A DNA stretch of 29,041 nucleotides from a virus: the IMG/VR virus record IMGVR_UViG_3300032275_000015, positions 1 through 29,041 of that record. One strand, written 5' to 3'. Shown piece after piece: positions 1 through 7,382 of this stretch. Made by a program: the position numbers and the translations under genes. The notes under the pieces were generated by a model that worked only from the letters and a program-made list of their open reading frames with translations, was not told the DNA's origin and did not search any database. How positions within the stretch are numbered: position 1 is the stretch's first letter; each line of letters begins with the position of its first letter.

Positions 1-54
1 GTCAGCAAATAGATTCACAAAGTATCTTCGTGTGTTTTTTTCTAATTTTCTCAT
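1..54 (-). CDS. Partial unknown gene, N-terminus only
   Basis: The minus strand has an ATG at 54 followed by 18 open codons (MRKLEKNTRRYFVNLFAD) that run off the left edge. A TATTTATA promoter motif lies about 37 nt upstream at 91-102, as for the neighbouring minus-strand genes. Too little is present to name a function. The basic start (MRKLEKNTRR) is compatible with a small DNA- or RNA-binding or structural protein, but that is only an impression. Confidence 0.55.
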   Translation of the reverse strand, partial: MRKLEKNTRRYFVNLFAD

Positions 55-90
55 ATTTTTTATTTTTATAATTAATATGAGTTTTATTTG

Positions 91-102
91 GATTTATAAA
101 TA
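91..102 (-). promoter_or_regulatory. TATTTATA-class (putative late) promoter
   Basis: The minus strand reads TATTTATAAATC, between the stop of the 376-aa gene and the start of the partial gene at 54. It matches the motif seen before at least nine other genes in the window. Confidence 0.5.
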
Positions 103-103
103 G

Positions 104-1234
104 TTAGATATAATCATCAAACATTTCGTTTATGTATTTTTGAGTTGTGGACCAATCTGGATAATCAGGAGTGTTAAAATCTATACATTCATAATCCTGA
201 TCGTAGATTAGTTGTTTCATCAAAGTAGTATAACTACCAAAATAATCTAAATATGAATCTGAATATGATTGACCTCTATTGTTTTCTAAAAATAAAGTAA
301 TGTTTCCAACAAAATCTCTAATTTTAATATAATTTAAGTATTTGGTTACTTTTTTACCATCCGATTTGGTGGTTTCTTTTGGGACTTCATCAATTTTTCC
401 TTCAAAGTATTCGTCTAAACCATTATATACTAATTCATATATTTCATTTTCATATGCAGAATTATAAGCGTTCCAATAAATATTTTTTAATTCTTGACCT
501 AACTCACTTAAATCATTTTTACATAGTTCATTTATTGCGTCGGAATCTTTAATTAATTCATTTAAGTCTTCAGCTTGAATTTTAAAATAACCTTCAGTTC
601 CCTGTTCTTCCGATAAACTTTCAAAAAAATCAGAGCTATAATCCTCTAAAGATAATTCAACATTACCGATTTCTTTAAAAATGGCATCTTTTAAATGAAT
701 GGTATTTTTTTCATTTAAATCGTCAATAACATCAGATGGTTTTGTATCAACATCAAAATACCAATCGTGAAAAAAACCCTCTTCGCTAAATACTAGTTTT
801 GCAACACCTTCAGGAGAACTATCACGACGAGAGGAACCGCAAAAGAAATCAGCTAACTCATCTCTATCATTGCCTAAATATAGGTAGAACCCATCAGGTC
901 TAATTTCAACATCACTTAAAAGGTTGCTTGTAATAAACTTAATAGTATCTTCGTAGTTATGTTCTAAACCATGTAGTAGATAATAATTCATAAACTCTTC
1001 AGGGACAGAATTGTAGTCTAAATTAGACATAATACCATTATCGACCAAATAATCAAACAACTCATTACTAAAATCATCAGGAGGAATCTCTCTTAAATCA
1101 AGTTCCTCTAAAAGATTGTATTTGTTAATGAATTTAAAAAAAGTAATTATGTTATTAAAGTATGGTTTTATCTCATCTTCATACTCACCATCATTAAATG
1201 ATTCTATTAAATTTTTTACCCTATCTAAACTCAT
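104..1234 (-). CDS. Unknown acidic protein (376 aa)
   Basis: I do not recognise this family. The protein is rich in Asp, Glu, Tyr and Asn, has no signal peptide or membrane segment, and shows no catalytic motif. Its start (MSLDRVKNLIESFNDGEY) holds an L-I-E tripeptide at residues 9-11, weakly like the (I/L)xE sites ending the tags of other proteins here. The ATG at 1234 lies 4 nt after a TATTTATA motif, which fixes the start and suggests late expression. An acidic protein from a late-type promoter could be an internal virion or scaffold-associated protein, but this is inference. Confidence 0.8.
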   Translation of the reverse strand: MSLDRVKNLIESFNDGEYEDEIKPYFNNIITFFKFINKYNLLEELDLREIPPDDFSNELFDYLVDNGIMSNLDYNSVPEEFMNYYLLHGLEHNYEDTIKFITSNLLSDVEIRPDGFYLYLGNDRDELADFFCGSSRRDSSPEGVAKLVFSEEGFFHDWYFDVDTKPSDVIDDLNEKNTIHLKDAIFKEIGNVELSLEDYSSDFFESLSEEQGTEGYFKIQAEDLNELIKDSDAINELCKNDLSELGQELKNIYWNAYNSAYENEIYELVYNGLDEYFEGKIDEVPKETTKSDGKKVTKYLNYIKIRDFVGNITLFLENNRGQSYSDSYLDYFGSYTTLMKQLIYDQDYECIDFNTPDYPDWSTTQKYINEMFDDYI

Positions 1235-1246
1235 ATTTTATAAATA
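1235..1246 (-). promoter_or_regulatory. TATTTATA-class promoter of the 376-aa gene
   Basis: The minus strand reads TATTTATAAAAT and the start codon follows immediately (4 nt after TATTTATA). The transcript is therefore expected to be leaderless or nearly so. Confidence 0.6.
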
Positions 1247-1255
1247 TCTATTAAA

Positions 1256-1281
1256 CAAAAAAGGTGTCCCAACGGAACACC
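1256..1281 (-). terminator. Rho-independent terminator after the 51-aa gene
   Basis: On the minus strand, GGTGTTCC, loop GTT, then GGGACACC (8 bp with one G-U) is followed by a run of six T (plus-strand A run 1257-1262). It lies between the stop of the 51-aa gene and the promoter of the next minus gene, so the two are separate transcription units. Confidence 0.75.
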
Positions 1282-1305
1282 CTTATCTCGATGATACAAA
1301 AAATA

Positions 1306-1461
1306 TTATCTTCTATAATATTTGTTGATGATTTTTTTCACATTCTCTTGAACATTTGAACCATTTGATGGTTGTTGAGGTTGTGTTTGAGGTTGTGCTT
1401 GAGGTTGTGCTTGAGGTTGTTGAGCCTGTTGATTAGCTTTGTTTTTACATCCGCAACTCAT
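1306..1461 (-). CDS. Small MSCGC / Gln-Pro-repeat protein (51 aa)
   Basis: This short gene begins MSCGCKNKANQQ, continues with a tandem run of QPQA/QPQT units (a 12-nt DNA repeat reading caacctcaagca on the coding strand), and ends in a basic tail (VKKIINKYYRR). The two Cys in SCGC could bind a metal or form disulfides; the Pro/Gln part is expected to be disordered. It has its own TATTTATA promoter about 25 nt upstream and its own terminator downstream, which supports it as a real gene although it is short. Function unknown. A late promoter and disordered low-complexity body fit a minor virion or assembly protein, but this is a guess. Confidence 0.75.
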   Translation of the reverse strand: MSCGCKNKANQQAQQPQAQPQAQPQTQPQQPSNGSNVQENVKKIINKYYRR

Positions 1462-1486
1462 GATAAGTATTTTTAAGTGGTTTATT

Positions 1487-1498
1487 TATCTATAAATA
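1487..1498 (-). promoter_or_regulatory. TATTTATA-class promoter of the 51-aa gene
   Basis: The minus strand reads TATTTATAGATA, and the start codon lies about 25 nt downstream at 1461. The site is nearly palindromic (plus strand TATTTATCTATAAATA), so weak divergent activity is possible. Confidence 0.5.
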
Positions 1499-1553
1499 GT
1501 ATACAAACAAACTTTAGTCCAAAAAAAATAAAAATCAATTATTTTTCTTTTGT

Positions 1554-1566
1554 TATATTTATAAAA
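1554..1566 (+). promoter_or_regulatory. TATTTATA-class promoter of the 404-aa gene
   Basis: TATATTTATAAAA is followed after 2 nt (GT) by the ATG at 1569. No Shine-Dalgarno sequence is present, so the mRNA would have almost no leader. Confidence 0.6.
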
Positions 1567-1568
1567 GT

Positions 1569-2783
1569 ATGTCAATAAAGAAGTTTTTTAAAAATTATAT
1601 TGTAGAACAAGATGAAAACCTTGTTTCAATTTCTCCTGAGGATTATTTAGAAATATTGGAAAATGTTGGTGGAATTGCAGAAAGAATATCAAACCTAAAG
1701 CCGTATAGAGGTAAGGGAATTGTTATTACTGGACCAATAAATGTTAGTAATTATAAAAATATTGGGCCACTTACAGGTGTTGTAAGAGTAATGGGTAGAT
1801 TAGACATTTCTCATACCAATGTTTCAAATCTCAATGGAATTAGAGTCGATGCTTATGTTAGTGATTATGGATCTTCTATGTGGAAGATTAAAATGCAAAA
1901 AGAGTTAAATGAAAAACTTTCAGATTTGGATGAAAAAAGAAGAGAAGATGAATGGAATGTTGAAAACCAAGATGATGAATCTGAAAGAACTGAAGCTGTA
2001 TACAAATATTTAAATCAACATGGTGATGTGGATATGGTTGAAGATGACGAAGGAAATGAAGTTCCTGAAGATAAGTATTATATCAATCCTAATGGAAGGG
2101 CAACCTATGGTTACGGAAAACAATATGAATGGTTAGGTGGTGGTAATGGGTTTAATCCTAATACCTATGATGTTTATACTGAAGATGAGGCAGATAGTGC
2201 GGCAAGACAATATGTTGAACAATTAATTGATGATGCAGGAATAGATTCGTTTAGTTCTTGGGCATTCAATGAGGCTTTAAATGATAAACAATGGTATAAT
2301 TGGTTATATGATTTCTACGATGATGATGTTAGAAATTCTCCTGAAAATTTTGACATACCTTTAGAACTATCAAATCAACAAATGAAACAAGTTCAACAAC
2401 TACAATCAAACATAGATTCACTTAATAAAAGATTAGAAAGTGAAAATTTACCTGATGAAAAATATGAAGAAATTGAAGTAAAAATTGAAGGATTGGTAGA
2501 AATAATTCAAGAAATCAATGATGACCCACAAGGTGATTATGATGAAAGTTCAATTGAAAATGAAATTACAAGTAGAGTTGATGATTACCAAAACGACATT
2601 CAAGGGTTTATTGATATATATGGTTTTGATAAAAACTTTATAATGGATTTTATTGATTTAGATAAACTAACTGAAACGGTAGTAAGTTCTGACGGATATG
2701 GTAATATGTTAAATTCTTATGATGGTGATTATGATACTTTTAATATAAATGGAACTGAGTATTATGTAATGAGGGTTCAATAG
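1569..2783 (+). CDS. Candidate internal virion protein with capsid-targeting-like N-terminus (404 aa)
   Basis: The N-terminus MSIKKFFKNYIVEQ is short, basic and amphipathic and ends in I-V-E (residues 11-13) before Q. This resembles T4 internal-protein targeting peptides, which the gp21 prohead protease removes after (I/L)xE. Residues about 40-85 look like a short beta/leucine-rich segment (GIVITGPINVS..., GRLDISHTNVSNL). The middle is very acidic and Tyr/Asn-rich, and residues about 265-320 are a probable coiled coil. No enzyme motif is visible. The gene has its own TATTTATA promoter directly before the ATG. The role as a packaged protein is inferred from the tag and promoter only; the family is not recognised. 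Confidence 0.8.
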   Translation: MSIKKFFKNYIVEQDENLVSISPEDYLEILENVGGIAERISNLKPYRGKGIVITGPINVSNYKNIGPLTGVVRVMGRLDISHTNVSNLNGIRVDAYVSDYGSSMWKIKMQKELNEKLSDLDEKRREDEWNVENQDDESERTEAVYKYLNQHGDVDMVEDDEGNEVPEDKYYINPNGRATYGYGKQYEWLGGGNGFNPNTYDVYTEDEADSAARQYVEQLIDDAGIDSFSSWAFNEALNDKQWYNWLYDFYDDDVRNSPENFDIPLELSNQQMKQVQQLQSNIDSLNKRLESENLPDEKYEEIEVKIEGLVEIIQEINDDPQGDYDESSIENEITSRVDDYQNDIQGFIDIYGFDKNFIMDFIDLDKLTETVVSSDGYGNMLNSYDGDYDTFNINGTEYYVMRVQ

Positions 2784-2823
2784 CCCTTTATTTGTTTTAT
2801 ATTTTGCATTATTTTTATTTTTA

Positions 2824-3591
2824 ATGACACGAAGAAAAAAAATAGAATTTTTAATGAATACCGATTGGATGTTCGAAAAACCTATTGATAGAGAATACAA
2901 AGAATACAAACTACTTTCCTATTTCCAAAAGATGGGAGAAAAACTTGACAAGTTAGAGTTATATCCAGGTTTTATTGAATTATCACTACATTTAATGAAT
3001 GTCCAAGCTCTTATGAGAGACCATAAGATTGTTTACACAGACAAAAAACTCACAAACATTGATGACGAAATTATGGTAAAAGATCTTAAAGTTAAAGATC
3101 TTCCCGATATGTCAGACGATGAATCCAAAGAATTTAAAAAAATACTAATGTACTCAGCACCAAGAATGATGGAGTACTTTAACATTGCTAAATCAGTGTG
3201 GACAATAGTGTTTGATTCTTTGGATATGAAAGTTAAAAGAAACAAAAAAAACATTATTCATCCTAAAGGGTTCTTTTATTTTATTGATCATGAAAAAACT
3301 CATTATGTTTGGGAATATGTGATCAAAAAACAAACTAAATTAAATCCCCAACAAATGACAAATGTAAAATTAATTTACGATCAGTCTATAAATGATTTGA
3401 CTATTTCAAAAATTATTTATAATTTTTCTTCATTCGATGGTATTGACAAAAAAATAGGACCAATCTTTTATATGAGCTCAAAGGGAATTTTTCCAATAAA
3501 CGAAACCCTACTTCCAATGTTCAAAAGAAGAATTGCTGGTCACATATCACAAACTAAAAAATTTGAAGAATTAAAAGAAAACAATGGGTGA
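2824..3591 (+). CDS. Unknown conserved-looking phage protein (255 aa)
   Basis: A soluble, charged protein without signal peptide, membrane segment or recognisable catalytic motif. Its N-terminal part (KPIDREYKEYKLLSYFQKMG, then YPGFIELSLHLMNVQAL) is predicted helical, and the C-terminal half is mixed alpha/beta. The start codon at 2824 is the first in the ORF and follows a T-rich 40-nt gap containing TATATTTTG, an imperfect host-type promoter box. Its end overlaps the 42-aa gene by 8 nt, suggesting coupled translation. Function unknown. Confidence 0.8.
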   Translation: MTRRKKIEFLMNTDWMFEKPIDREYKEYKLLSYFQKMGEKLDKLELYPGFIELSLHLMNVQALMRDHKIVYTDKKLTNIDDEIMVKDLKVKDLPDMSDDESKEFKKILMYSAPRMMEYFNIAKSVWTIVFDSLDMKVKRNKKNIIHPKGFFYFIDHEKTHYVWEYVIKKQTKLNPQQMTNVKLIYDQSINDLTISKIIYNFSSFDGIDKKIGPIFYMSSKGIFPINETLLPMFKRRIAGHISQTKKFEELKENNG

Positions 3592-3712
3592 TAAAGAAAA
3601 AAACAAAATTTTAGAATTTATTAAAAAAATGGTTGATAAATTTCCAAACGATCAGAATTTGGGTCACGAAATACGAAAGTATTATTTGACAAAAACACAA
3701 AAAAATAAATAA
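3584..3712 (+). CDS. Small unknown protein (42 aa)
   Basis: This ORF starts MGDKEKNKILEFIKKMVDKF inside the last codons of the upstream gene (8-nt overlap) and ends 3 nt before the glutamine synthetase start. It is helical and basic, with the segment FPNDQNLGHEIRKYY. The tight packing between two genes, in frame and on the same strand, supports it as real. No function can be assigned. Confidence 0.65.
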   Translation: MGDKEKNKILEFIKKMVDKFPNDQNLGHEIRKYYLTKTQKNK

Positions 3713-3715
3713 TAT

Positions 3716-4837
3716 ATGAAAATTAAATTGGAATATGTGTGGTTAGATGGATATAAACCAGAACCTAACCTCAGAAGTAAAGTTAAGATTGTTGAATACA
3801 ATACAGTTAAAAACGCATTTTTAGATGGGAATTTTCCTATGTGGAATTTTGATGGATCATCAACTAACCAAGCTAAAACTGGAAACTCAGATCGTATTTT
3901 AAAACCTGTTAGACATTATATGAAAGACATGTCATCAACGGTTTATGTTTTATGTGAGGTATTAAATCATGACGGGTCACCACACGAGTCAAATAAAAGA
4001 TCAAGTATTGGTGAAGGTTTTGAAGATCTTTGGTTTGGTTTTGAACAAGAGTATTTTATTCGTGAAGAAATTAATGGGAATATTTTAGGACATAAAAGAA
4101 ATAGCCTTAAAGGACAAGGTGAGTATTATTGTGGTGTGGGACATAATGTTGTTGGTCGTAAGTTTGTTGACGAACATACAAATATGTGTTTAGATTATGG
4201 TATTAATATTACAGGAACAAACGCTGAAGTTGCGTTAGGTCAGTGGGAATATCAGATATTATCTAAAGGTAAGTTAAAAGGGGGGGACGATCTTTGGATG
4301 ACTCGTTATTTCTTACACAAAGTTGTTGAAAATTATGGTTACCATATTGAACTTCACCCAAAACCAATTCAAAATGGTGAATGGAATGGATCAGGTCTTC
4401 ATACAAACTTCTCAACAGACATTATGAGACTTGACGGGGATGAAGAATACTTCATGGCACTACTCAACGCATTTGAATCAAGGCACAATGATCACATTAA
4501 AGCTTATGGTTCTAATAACAATCTAAGATTAACTGGGGAGTATGAAACTCAGGCAATTGATAAATTCAGTTGGGGTGTATCTGATCGTGGAGCGTCAATT
4601 AGAGTTCCTCAGGACACAGCAAAAGAATGGAAAGGATATATTGAAGATCGAAGACCAGGGTCAAATGCTGATCCTTACAAGATCATTCGTGAAATTGTTA
4701 AATCACTTGATGTTACACAACAAATATACGATACAAAAAATATGATGACCTCATTTGTTGATATGGATGGTCTTAATGGGAAATACGGAACAATGCCCAA
4801 CGATGAGTTATTAAAAGAATATAGAGAAGAAGAATAA
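3716..4837 (+). CDS. glnII: Glutamine synthetase type II
   Basis: This protein makes glutamine from glutamate, ammonia and ATP. It is full length (373 aa; GSII enzymes are about 340-370). Family signatures are in order: beta-grasp domain with WNFDGSSTNQA (43-53), metal/substrate motif FGFEQEY (107-113), NAEVALGQWEYQ (169-180), HPKPI then GSGLHTNFS (214-233), NNLRLTGEYET (268-278), SWGVSDRGASIRVP (285-298) and EDRRPGSNADPY (310-321). The catalytic Glu and Arg residues appear intact, so activity is likely. It overlaps DUF3310 by 1 nt (TAATG) and belongs to the 2824-5410 run. GSII is mainly eukaryotic and bacterial; in a phage it would be an auxiliary metabolic gene feeding nitrogen to nucleotide and protein synthesis. 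A GSI or GSIII is excluded by the signatures. Confidence 0.95.
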   Translation: MKIKLEYVWLDGYKPEPNLRSKVKIVEYNTVKNAFLDGNFPMWNFDGSSTNQAKTGNSDRILKPVRHYMKDMSSTVYVLCEVLNHDGSPHESNKRSSIGEGFEDLWFGFEQEYFIREEINGNILGHKRNSLKGQGEYYCGVGHNVVGRKFVDEHTNMCLDYGINITGTNAEVALGQWEYQILSKGKLKGGDDLWMTRYFLHKVVENYGYHIELHPKPIQNGEWNGSGLHTNFSTDIMRLDGDEEYFMALLNAFESRHNDHIKAYGSNNNLRLTGEYETQAIDKFSWGVSDRGASIRVPQDTAKEWKGYIEDRRPGSNADPYKIIREIVKSLDVTQQIYDTKNMMTSFVDMDGLNGKYGTMPNDELLKEYREEE

Positions 4838-5106
4838 TGGATAATGACTGTGTATGTGGCGGCACCGGACTTTGTCAGTGTCCCCCACCAAAAATAGAAC
4901 AAGTAAACCATCCTCAACATTACGGAGGAGAAAATAATGAATATGAAGTTATCAAGGTGATTGACGCTTGGGATTTAGGGTTTAGTTTAGGAAATGCAAT
5001 AAAATATATTAGTCGTGCAGGAAAAAAAAGAAAAGATACAGAACTTGAAGACCTCAGAAAAGCCCTTTGGTACCTCCAACACCACATCAAAAACATCGAA
5101 AAATAA
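4837..5106 (+). CDS. DUF3310 protein with N-terminal Cys cluster
   Basis: Residues about 20-89 match the DUF3310 pattern widespread in phages: VNHPQHYGG, YEVIKVIDAW, LGNAIKYISRAGKK, then EDLRKALWYLQHHI. The family is thought to be nucleotide-metabolism associated, but its reaction is unproven. An extra N-terminal stretch (CVCGGTGLCQCPPP, residues 5-18) holds four Cys that could bind zinc. The start is fixed by the TAATG overlap with glutamine synthetase. The next ORF starts inside this gene in another frame. Confidence 0.9.
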   Translation: MDNDCVCGGTGLCQCPPPKIEQVNHPQHYGGENNEYEVIKVIDAWDLGFSLGNAIKYISRAGKKRKDTELEDLRKALWYLQHHIKNIEK

Positions 5107-5410
5107 AACAGGGTTTAGTAAAGAAATTTCAGTTTTAGATGCTATCACAACACCAAGTGAATTACTACGAGAAACTCTTATAAATTTTATGTGGGGGTTT
5201 CTTGGGAACTCTATTGTTGTGTTTGTAGCAAACGAACTGGACTTTTTAGTTTTAATAAACTATATTGTTTATTACATTTTAATTTCTTATATTGTGAATA
5301 GAAAGAAATATGACACAATTCTTGGAAAGTTTATAGTTCTTCCTGGATCTGCTGCGTCAGGAGCTTTTGCAGGATATAAATTAGCTCAAATAATTACAGA
5401 AATAGTTTAA
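5015..5410 (+). CDS. Small membrane protein (up to 131 aa)
   Basis: The C-terminal 75 residues hold two or three hydrophobic helices (FMWGFLGNSIVVFVA, LVLINYIVYYILISYIV and GSAASGAFAGYKLAQII). The only ATG giving the full ORF is at 5015, 92 nt inside DUF3310. A TTG at 5045 and an internal ATG near 5189 (which would lose little of the membrane part) are alternatives. I keep 5015 as the default, but the start is uncertain. The part past 5106 is clearly coding by composition. It could act on the host envelope (lysis or exclusion), but no family is recognised. Confidence 0.6.
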   Translation: MQEKKEKIQNLKTSEKPFGTSNTTSKTSKNKTGFSKEISVLDAITTPSELLRETLINFMWGFLGNSIVVFVANELDFLVLINYIVYYILISYIVNRKKYDTILGKFIVLPGSAASGAFAGYKLAQIITEIV

Positions 5411-5436
5411 ATAATGATAAAAAATATATTTTAAAA

Positions 5437-6288
5437 ATGATAGAAACAGGAAAAATTATAAATGGAGATTGTATTGAGGTAATGAAAACTTTACCTGAAG
5501 GTAGTGTTGATTTGGTTGTTACATCACCACCATATAATTGTGGGATTAAATATGATATGCACATCGATAACTTACCTATGGACCAGTATTGGGGTTGGAC
5601 AAAAGAATGGTTAACAGAAACTTACCGATTGATTAAAGATGACGGTAGAGTCTCAATTAACATTCCTTACGAAGTGAATGTTCAAGATAGGGGAGGTAGA
5701 GTATTTTTTGTTTCAGAATTTTATCAAATAATGAAAGAAGTTGGATTTAAATTCTTTGGAATTGTGGATTTAGAAGAAGATTCTCCCCACAGAAGTAAGA
5801 CAACCGCATGGGGATCTTGGATGAGTCCCAGTTCTCCATATATTTATAATCCAAAAGAATGTGTGATATTAGCATACAAAAAAAACCACATTAAAAAGGT
5901 TAAAGGTGAACCAGAATGGAAAGGAGCCCCAACTGAGATTGAACAGGAAGACGGGACATTAAAGAAAAAAATTGTATATGAAGAAAAAGATAAAAAAGAG
6001 TTTATGGAACTTGTTTTTGGTCAGTGGAATTACTTTGCAGATACTAAATCACTCACCAAGGCAACTTTCTCGATGGACATACCAACAAAGGCGATTAAGA
6101 TATTGTCCTACAAAAACGATGTGATTTTGGATCCATTTGCTGGTAGCGGAACATCTATGGTGTCGGCAGAAATATTAGATCGTAGATGGTTGGGAATTGA
6201 ATTAAGTCCAAACTATTGTGATGTTGCGAGAGGTAGAGTTCAGACTTTTGTTGATGAAAAGAAACAAGTTAAAATAGATTTATTTTAA
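5437..6288 (+). CDS. Orphan beta-class DNA methyltransferase (N4-C or N6-A)
   Basis: This enzyme transfers a methyl group from SAM to an amino group in DNA. Motif IV TSPPYN (29-34) comes before motif I DPFAGSGT (232-239), the permuted order of beta-class enzymes. S/TSPPY is more typical of N4-cytosine enzymes, but some N6-adenine enzymes carry it too, so the base is unsettled. FSMDIPTKAI (211-220) is also a usual family segment. At 283 aa it is full length. No restriction endonuclease is nearby, so it probably protects phage DNA or regulates rather than forming an R-M system. It overlaps the minus-strand DUF192 gene tail to tail by 4 nt. A weak motif (TATATTTTAAAA) lies just before the ATG. 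Confidence 0.9.
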   Translation: MIETGKIINGDCIEVMKTLPEGSVDLVVTSPPYNCGIKYDMHIDNLPMDQYWGWTKEWLTETYRLIKDDGRVSINIPYEVNVQDRGGRVFFVSEFYQIMKEVGFKFFGIVDLEEDSPHRSKTTAWGSWMSPSSPYIYNPKECVILAYKKNHIKKVKGEPEWKGAPTEIEQEDGTLKKKIVYEEKDKKEFMELVFGQWNYFADTKSLTKATFSMDIPTKAIKILSYKNDVILDPFAGSGTSMVSAEILDRRWLGIELSPNYCDVARGRVQTFVDEKKQVKIDLF

Positions 6289-6626
6289 AGCAGAGTAACT
6301 TCATTGTCTTCTTTGATATTATATTTTTTACAAGTTCCACCAGGAAGTTCAAGTACTAAATCACCATTACCTTTGTAGTTATCACAATCATTTTCAAAAC
6401 AAGGTTTACAGTTGTGATGTATTTTTACAATTTTGTAATCATGTATGTAAATAATATCTAAATGAATAACACAGTTTTTCATCCAAAAAGAATGAGGTTC
6501 GTTTTTCATAAAAAATAACATACCATCATAACCATCAAATTTTTTACCCATCATACCCTTTTGAGCATCTTTTGAAGTTAATAGAGTTTTAACATCAAAT
6601 AAGTTATTATTTATTTTTACTTTCAT
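6285..6626 (-). CDS. DUF192 family protein
   Basis: The 113-aa protein fits DUF192 (COG1430): KGMMGKKFDGYDGMLFFM, FWMKNCVIHLDIIYI, then LVLELPGGTCKKYNIKEDNEV. The family is widespread in bacteria and archaea and its function is unknown. The start is taken at the ATG at 6626; an in-frame TTG at 6641 would lie upstream across the shared promoter and is unlikely. It lacks the signal peptide that many bacterial members have, so it should be cytoplasmic. It is one of the few minus-strand genes and is divergent from the Nudix gene. Confidence 0.85.
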   Translation of the reverse strand: MKVKINNNLFDVKTLLTSKDAQKGMMGKKFDGYDGMLFFMKNEPHSFWMKNCVIHLDIIYIHDYKIVKIHHNCKPCFENDCDNYKGNGDLVLELPGGTCKKYNIKEDNEVTLL

Positions 6627-6638
6627 ATTTATAAATAT
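6625..6638. promoter_or_regulatory. Palindromic divergent TATTTATA promoter
   Basis: ATATTTATAAATAT is a perfect 14-bp palindrome lying between the minus-strand start (6626) and the plus-strand start (6641). Read either way it gives TATTTATAAAT directly before an ATG (3 nt on minus, 7 nt on plus). Confidence 0.6.
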
Positions 6639-6640
6639 CA

Positions 6641-7057
6641 ATGAATAAGTTTAGAAAAAGTGCTGGTGTCATTCTTAAATATGGGGATGAGGTTTTACTC
6701 TGTAAAAGAGGACCAAAAGAAACATTACCAAACATTTGGTCAATACCTGGTGGTGGTATTGAAAATGGTGAATCGCCAGGTCAAGCCGCTATAAGAGAAT
6801 TTCACGAAGAAACTGATATTGAAATTAATACAGACTTAGATCTTGTTGGAATTATAGATAACTTTAATGATGACGGAACCAAAAGAGGAATGATGTTTGT
6901 ATTTTTACAAAATACCAAAGACAAAAAAGAACCTGATTTAAATAATGCAACTCATGGTCATGAACATACATCTTGTAAGTATTTTAAATTATATGACATA
7001 CCAAAACAAAAAGAAGTTGAACAACTTTATGATATTATTAAAAAAGTTTTAAAATAA
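6641..7057 (+). CDS. Nudix hydrolase
   Basis: The protein hydrolyses nucleoside diphosphates linked to another group. The Nudix box spans residues 38-60 (GGIENGE, then REFHEETDI) with all catalytic Glu residues present; the penultimate Gly of the consensus is Asp. At 138 aa it is a single-domain enzyme of the MutT-like type. Substrate cannot be read from sequence: oxidised dNTPs, mRNA caps or sugar nucleotides are possible. It starts 15 nt from the DUF192 start in the opposite direction and is driven by the shared palindromic promoter. Confidence 0.93.
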   Translation: MNKFRKSAGVILKYGDEVLLCKRGPKETLPNIWSIPGGGIENGESPGQAAIREFHEETDIEINTDLDLVGIIDNFNDDGTKRGMMFVFLQNTKDKKEPDLNNATHGHEHTSCKYFKLYDIPKQKEVEQLYDIIKKVLK

Positions 7058-7081
7058 TTTTTTTAGAACCAAAAGTTTTAT

Positions 7082-7089
7082 TACATTTG
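7082..7089 (+). promoter_or_regulatory. Host-type -7 box TACATTTG
   Basis: This fits TAnnTTTG, but no TTG lies at the usual upstream distance, only a T run. The ATG at 7106 is 16 nt downstream, so this would be a short-leader rather than a leaderless transcript. Confidence 0.45.
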
Positions 7090-7105
7090 TAGAAATAATA
7101 AAGAC

Positions 7106-7381
7106 ATGATAAAAACTCCAGTAAACCACAAAATTAATATTATCAACGAAAATTTTGGTACAATTCTATCTGAATCTTTTGTTGACCCAATTCAATTCAA
7201 GATATTTTTAAAAATGGTTGATGGTGCTTTAAATCTTAAAGAAGATCTTTCATTTTATGATGGTAATTTGTTTTTGGTTCATATTCCACATAAAATTTTA
7301 AAAGAGTCAATTGTTTTAACAAACCTGACACCTATAACTATTGGAGAACAAGTGAGAAATAAATTAGAAACTTTGGTATAA
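7106..7381 (+). CDS. Small unknown protein (91 aa)
   Basis: A soluble protein with no motif I can name. It contains FLKMVDGALNLKEDLSFYDG followed by a hydrophobic strand and IPHKILKESIVL, a probable small alpha/beta fold. It follows a host-type promoter box with a 16-nt leader and is followed after 1 nt by the lipoprotein gene, so the two probably share a transcript. Confidence 0.75.
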   Translation: MIKTPVNHKINIINENFGTILSESFVDPIQFKIFLKMVDGALNLKEDLSFYDGNLFLVHIPHKILKESIVLTNLTPITIGEQVRNKLETLV

Positions 7382-7382
7382 C

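Noticed and set aside
1116-1328. 70-aa plus-strand ORF
   Set aside because: Antisense to the start of the 376-aa gene and the 51-aa gene's terminator; no promoter and no protein-like pattern.
6627-6641. TTG start giving a longer DUF192 protein
   Set aside because: Would translate the shared palindromic promoter; the ATG at 6626 fits the spacing and the family.
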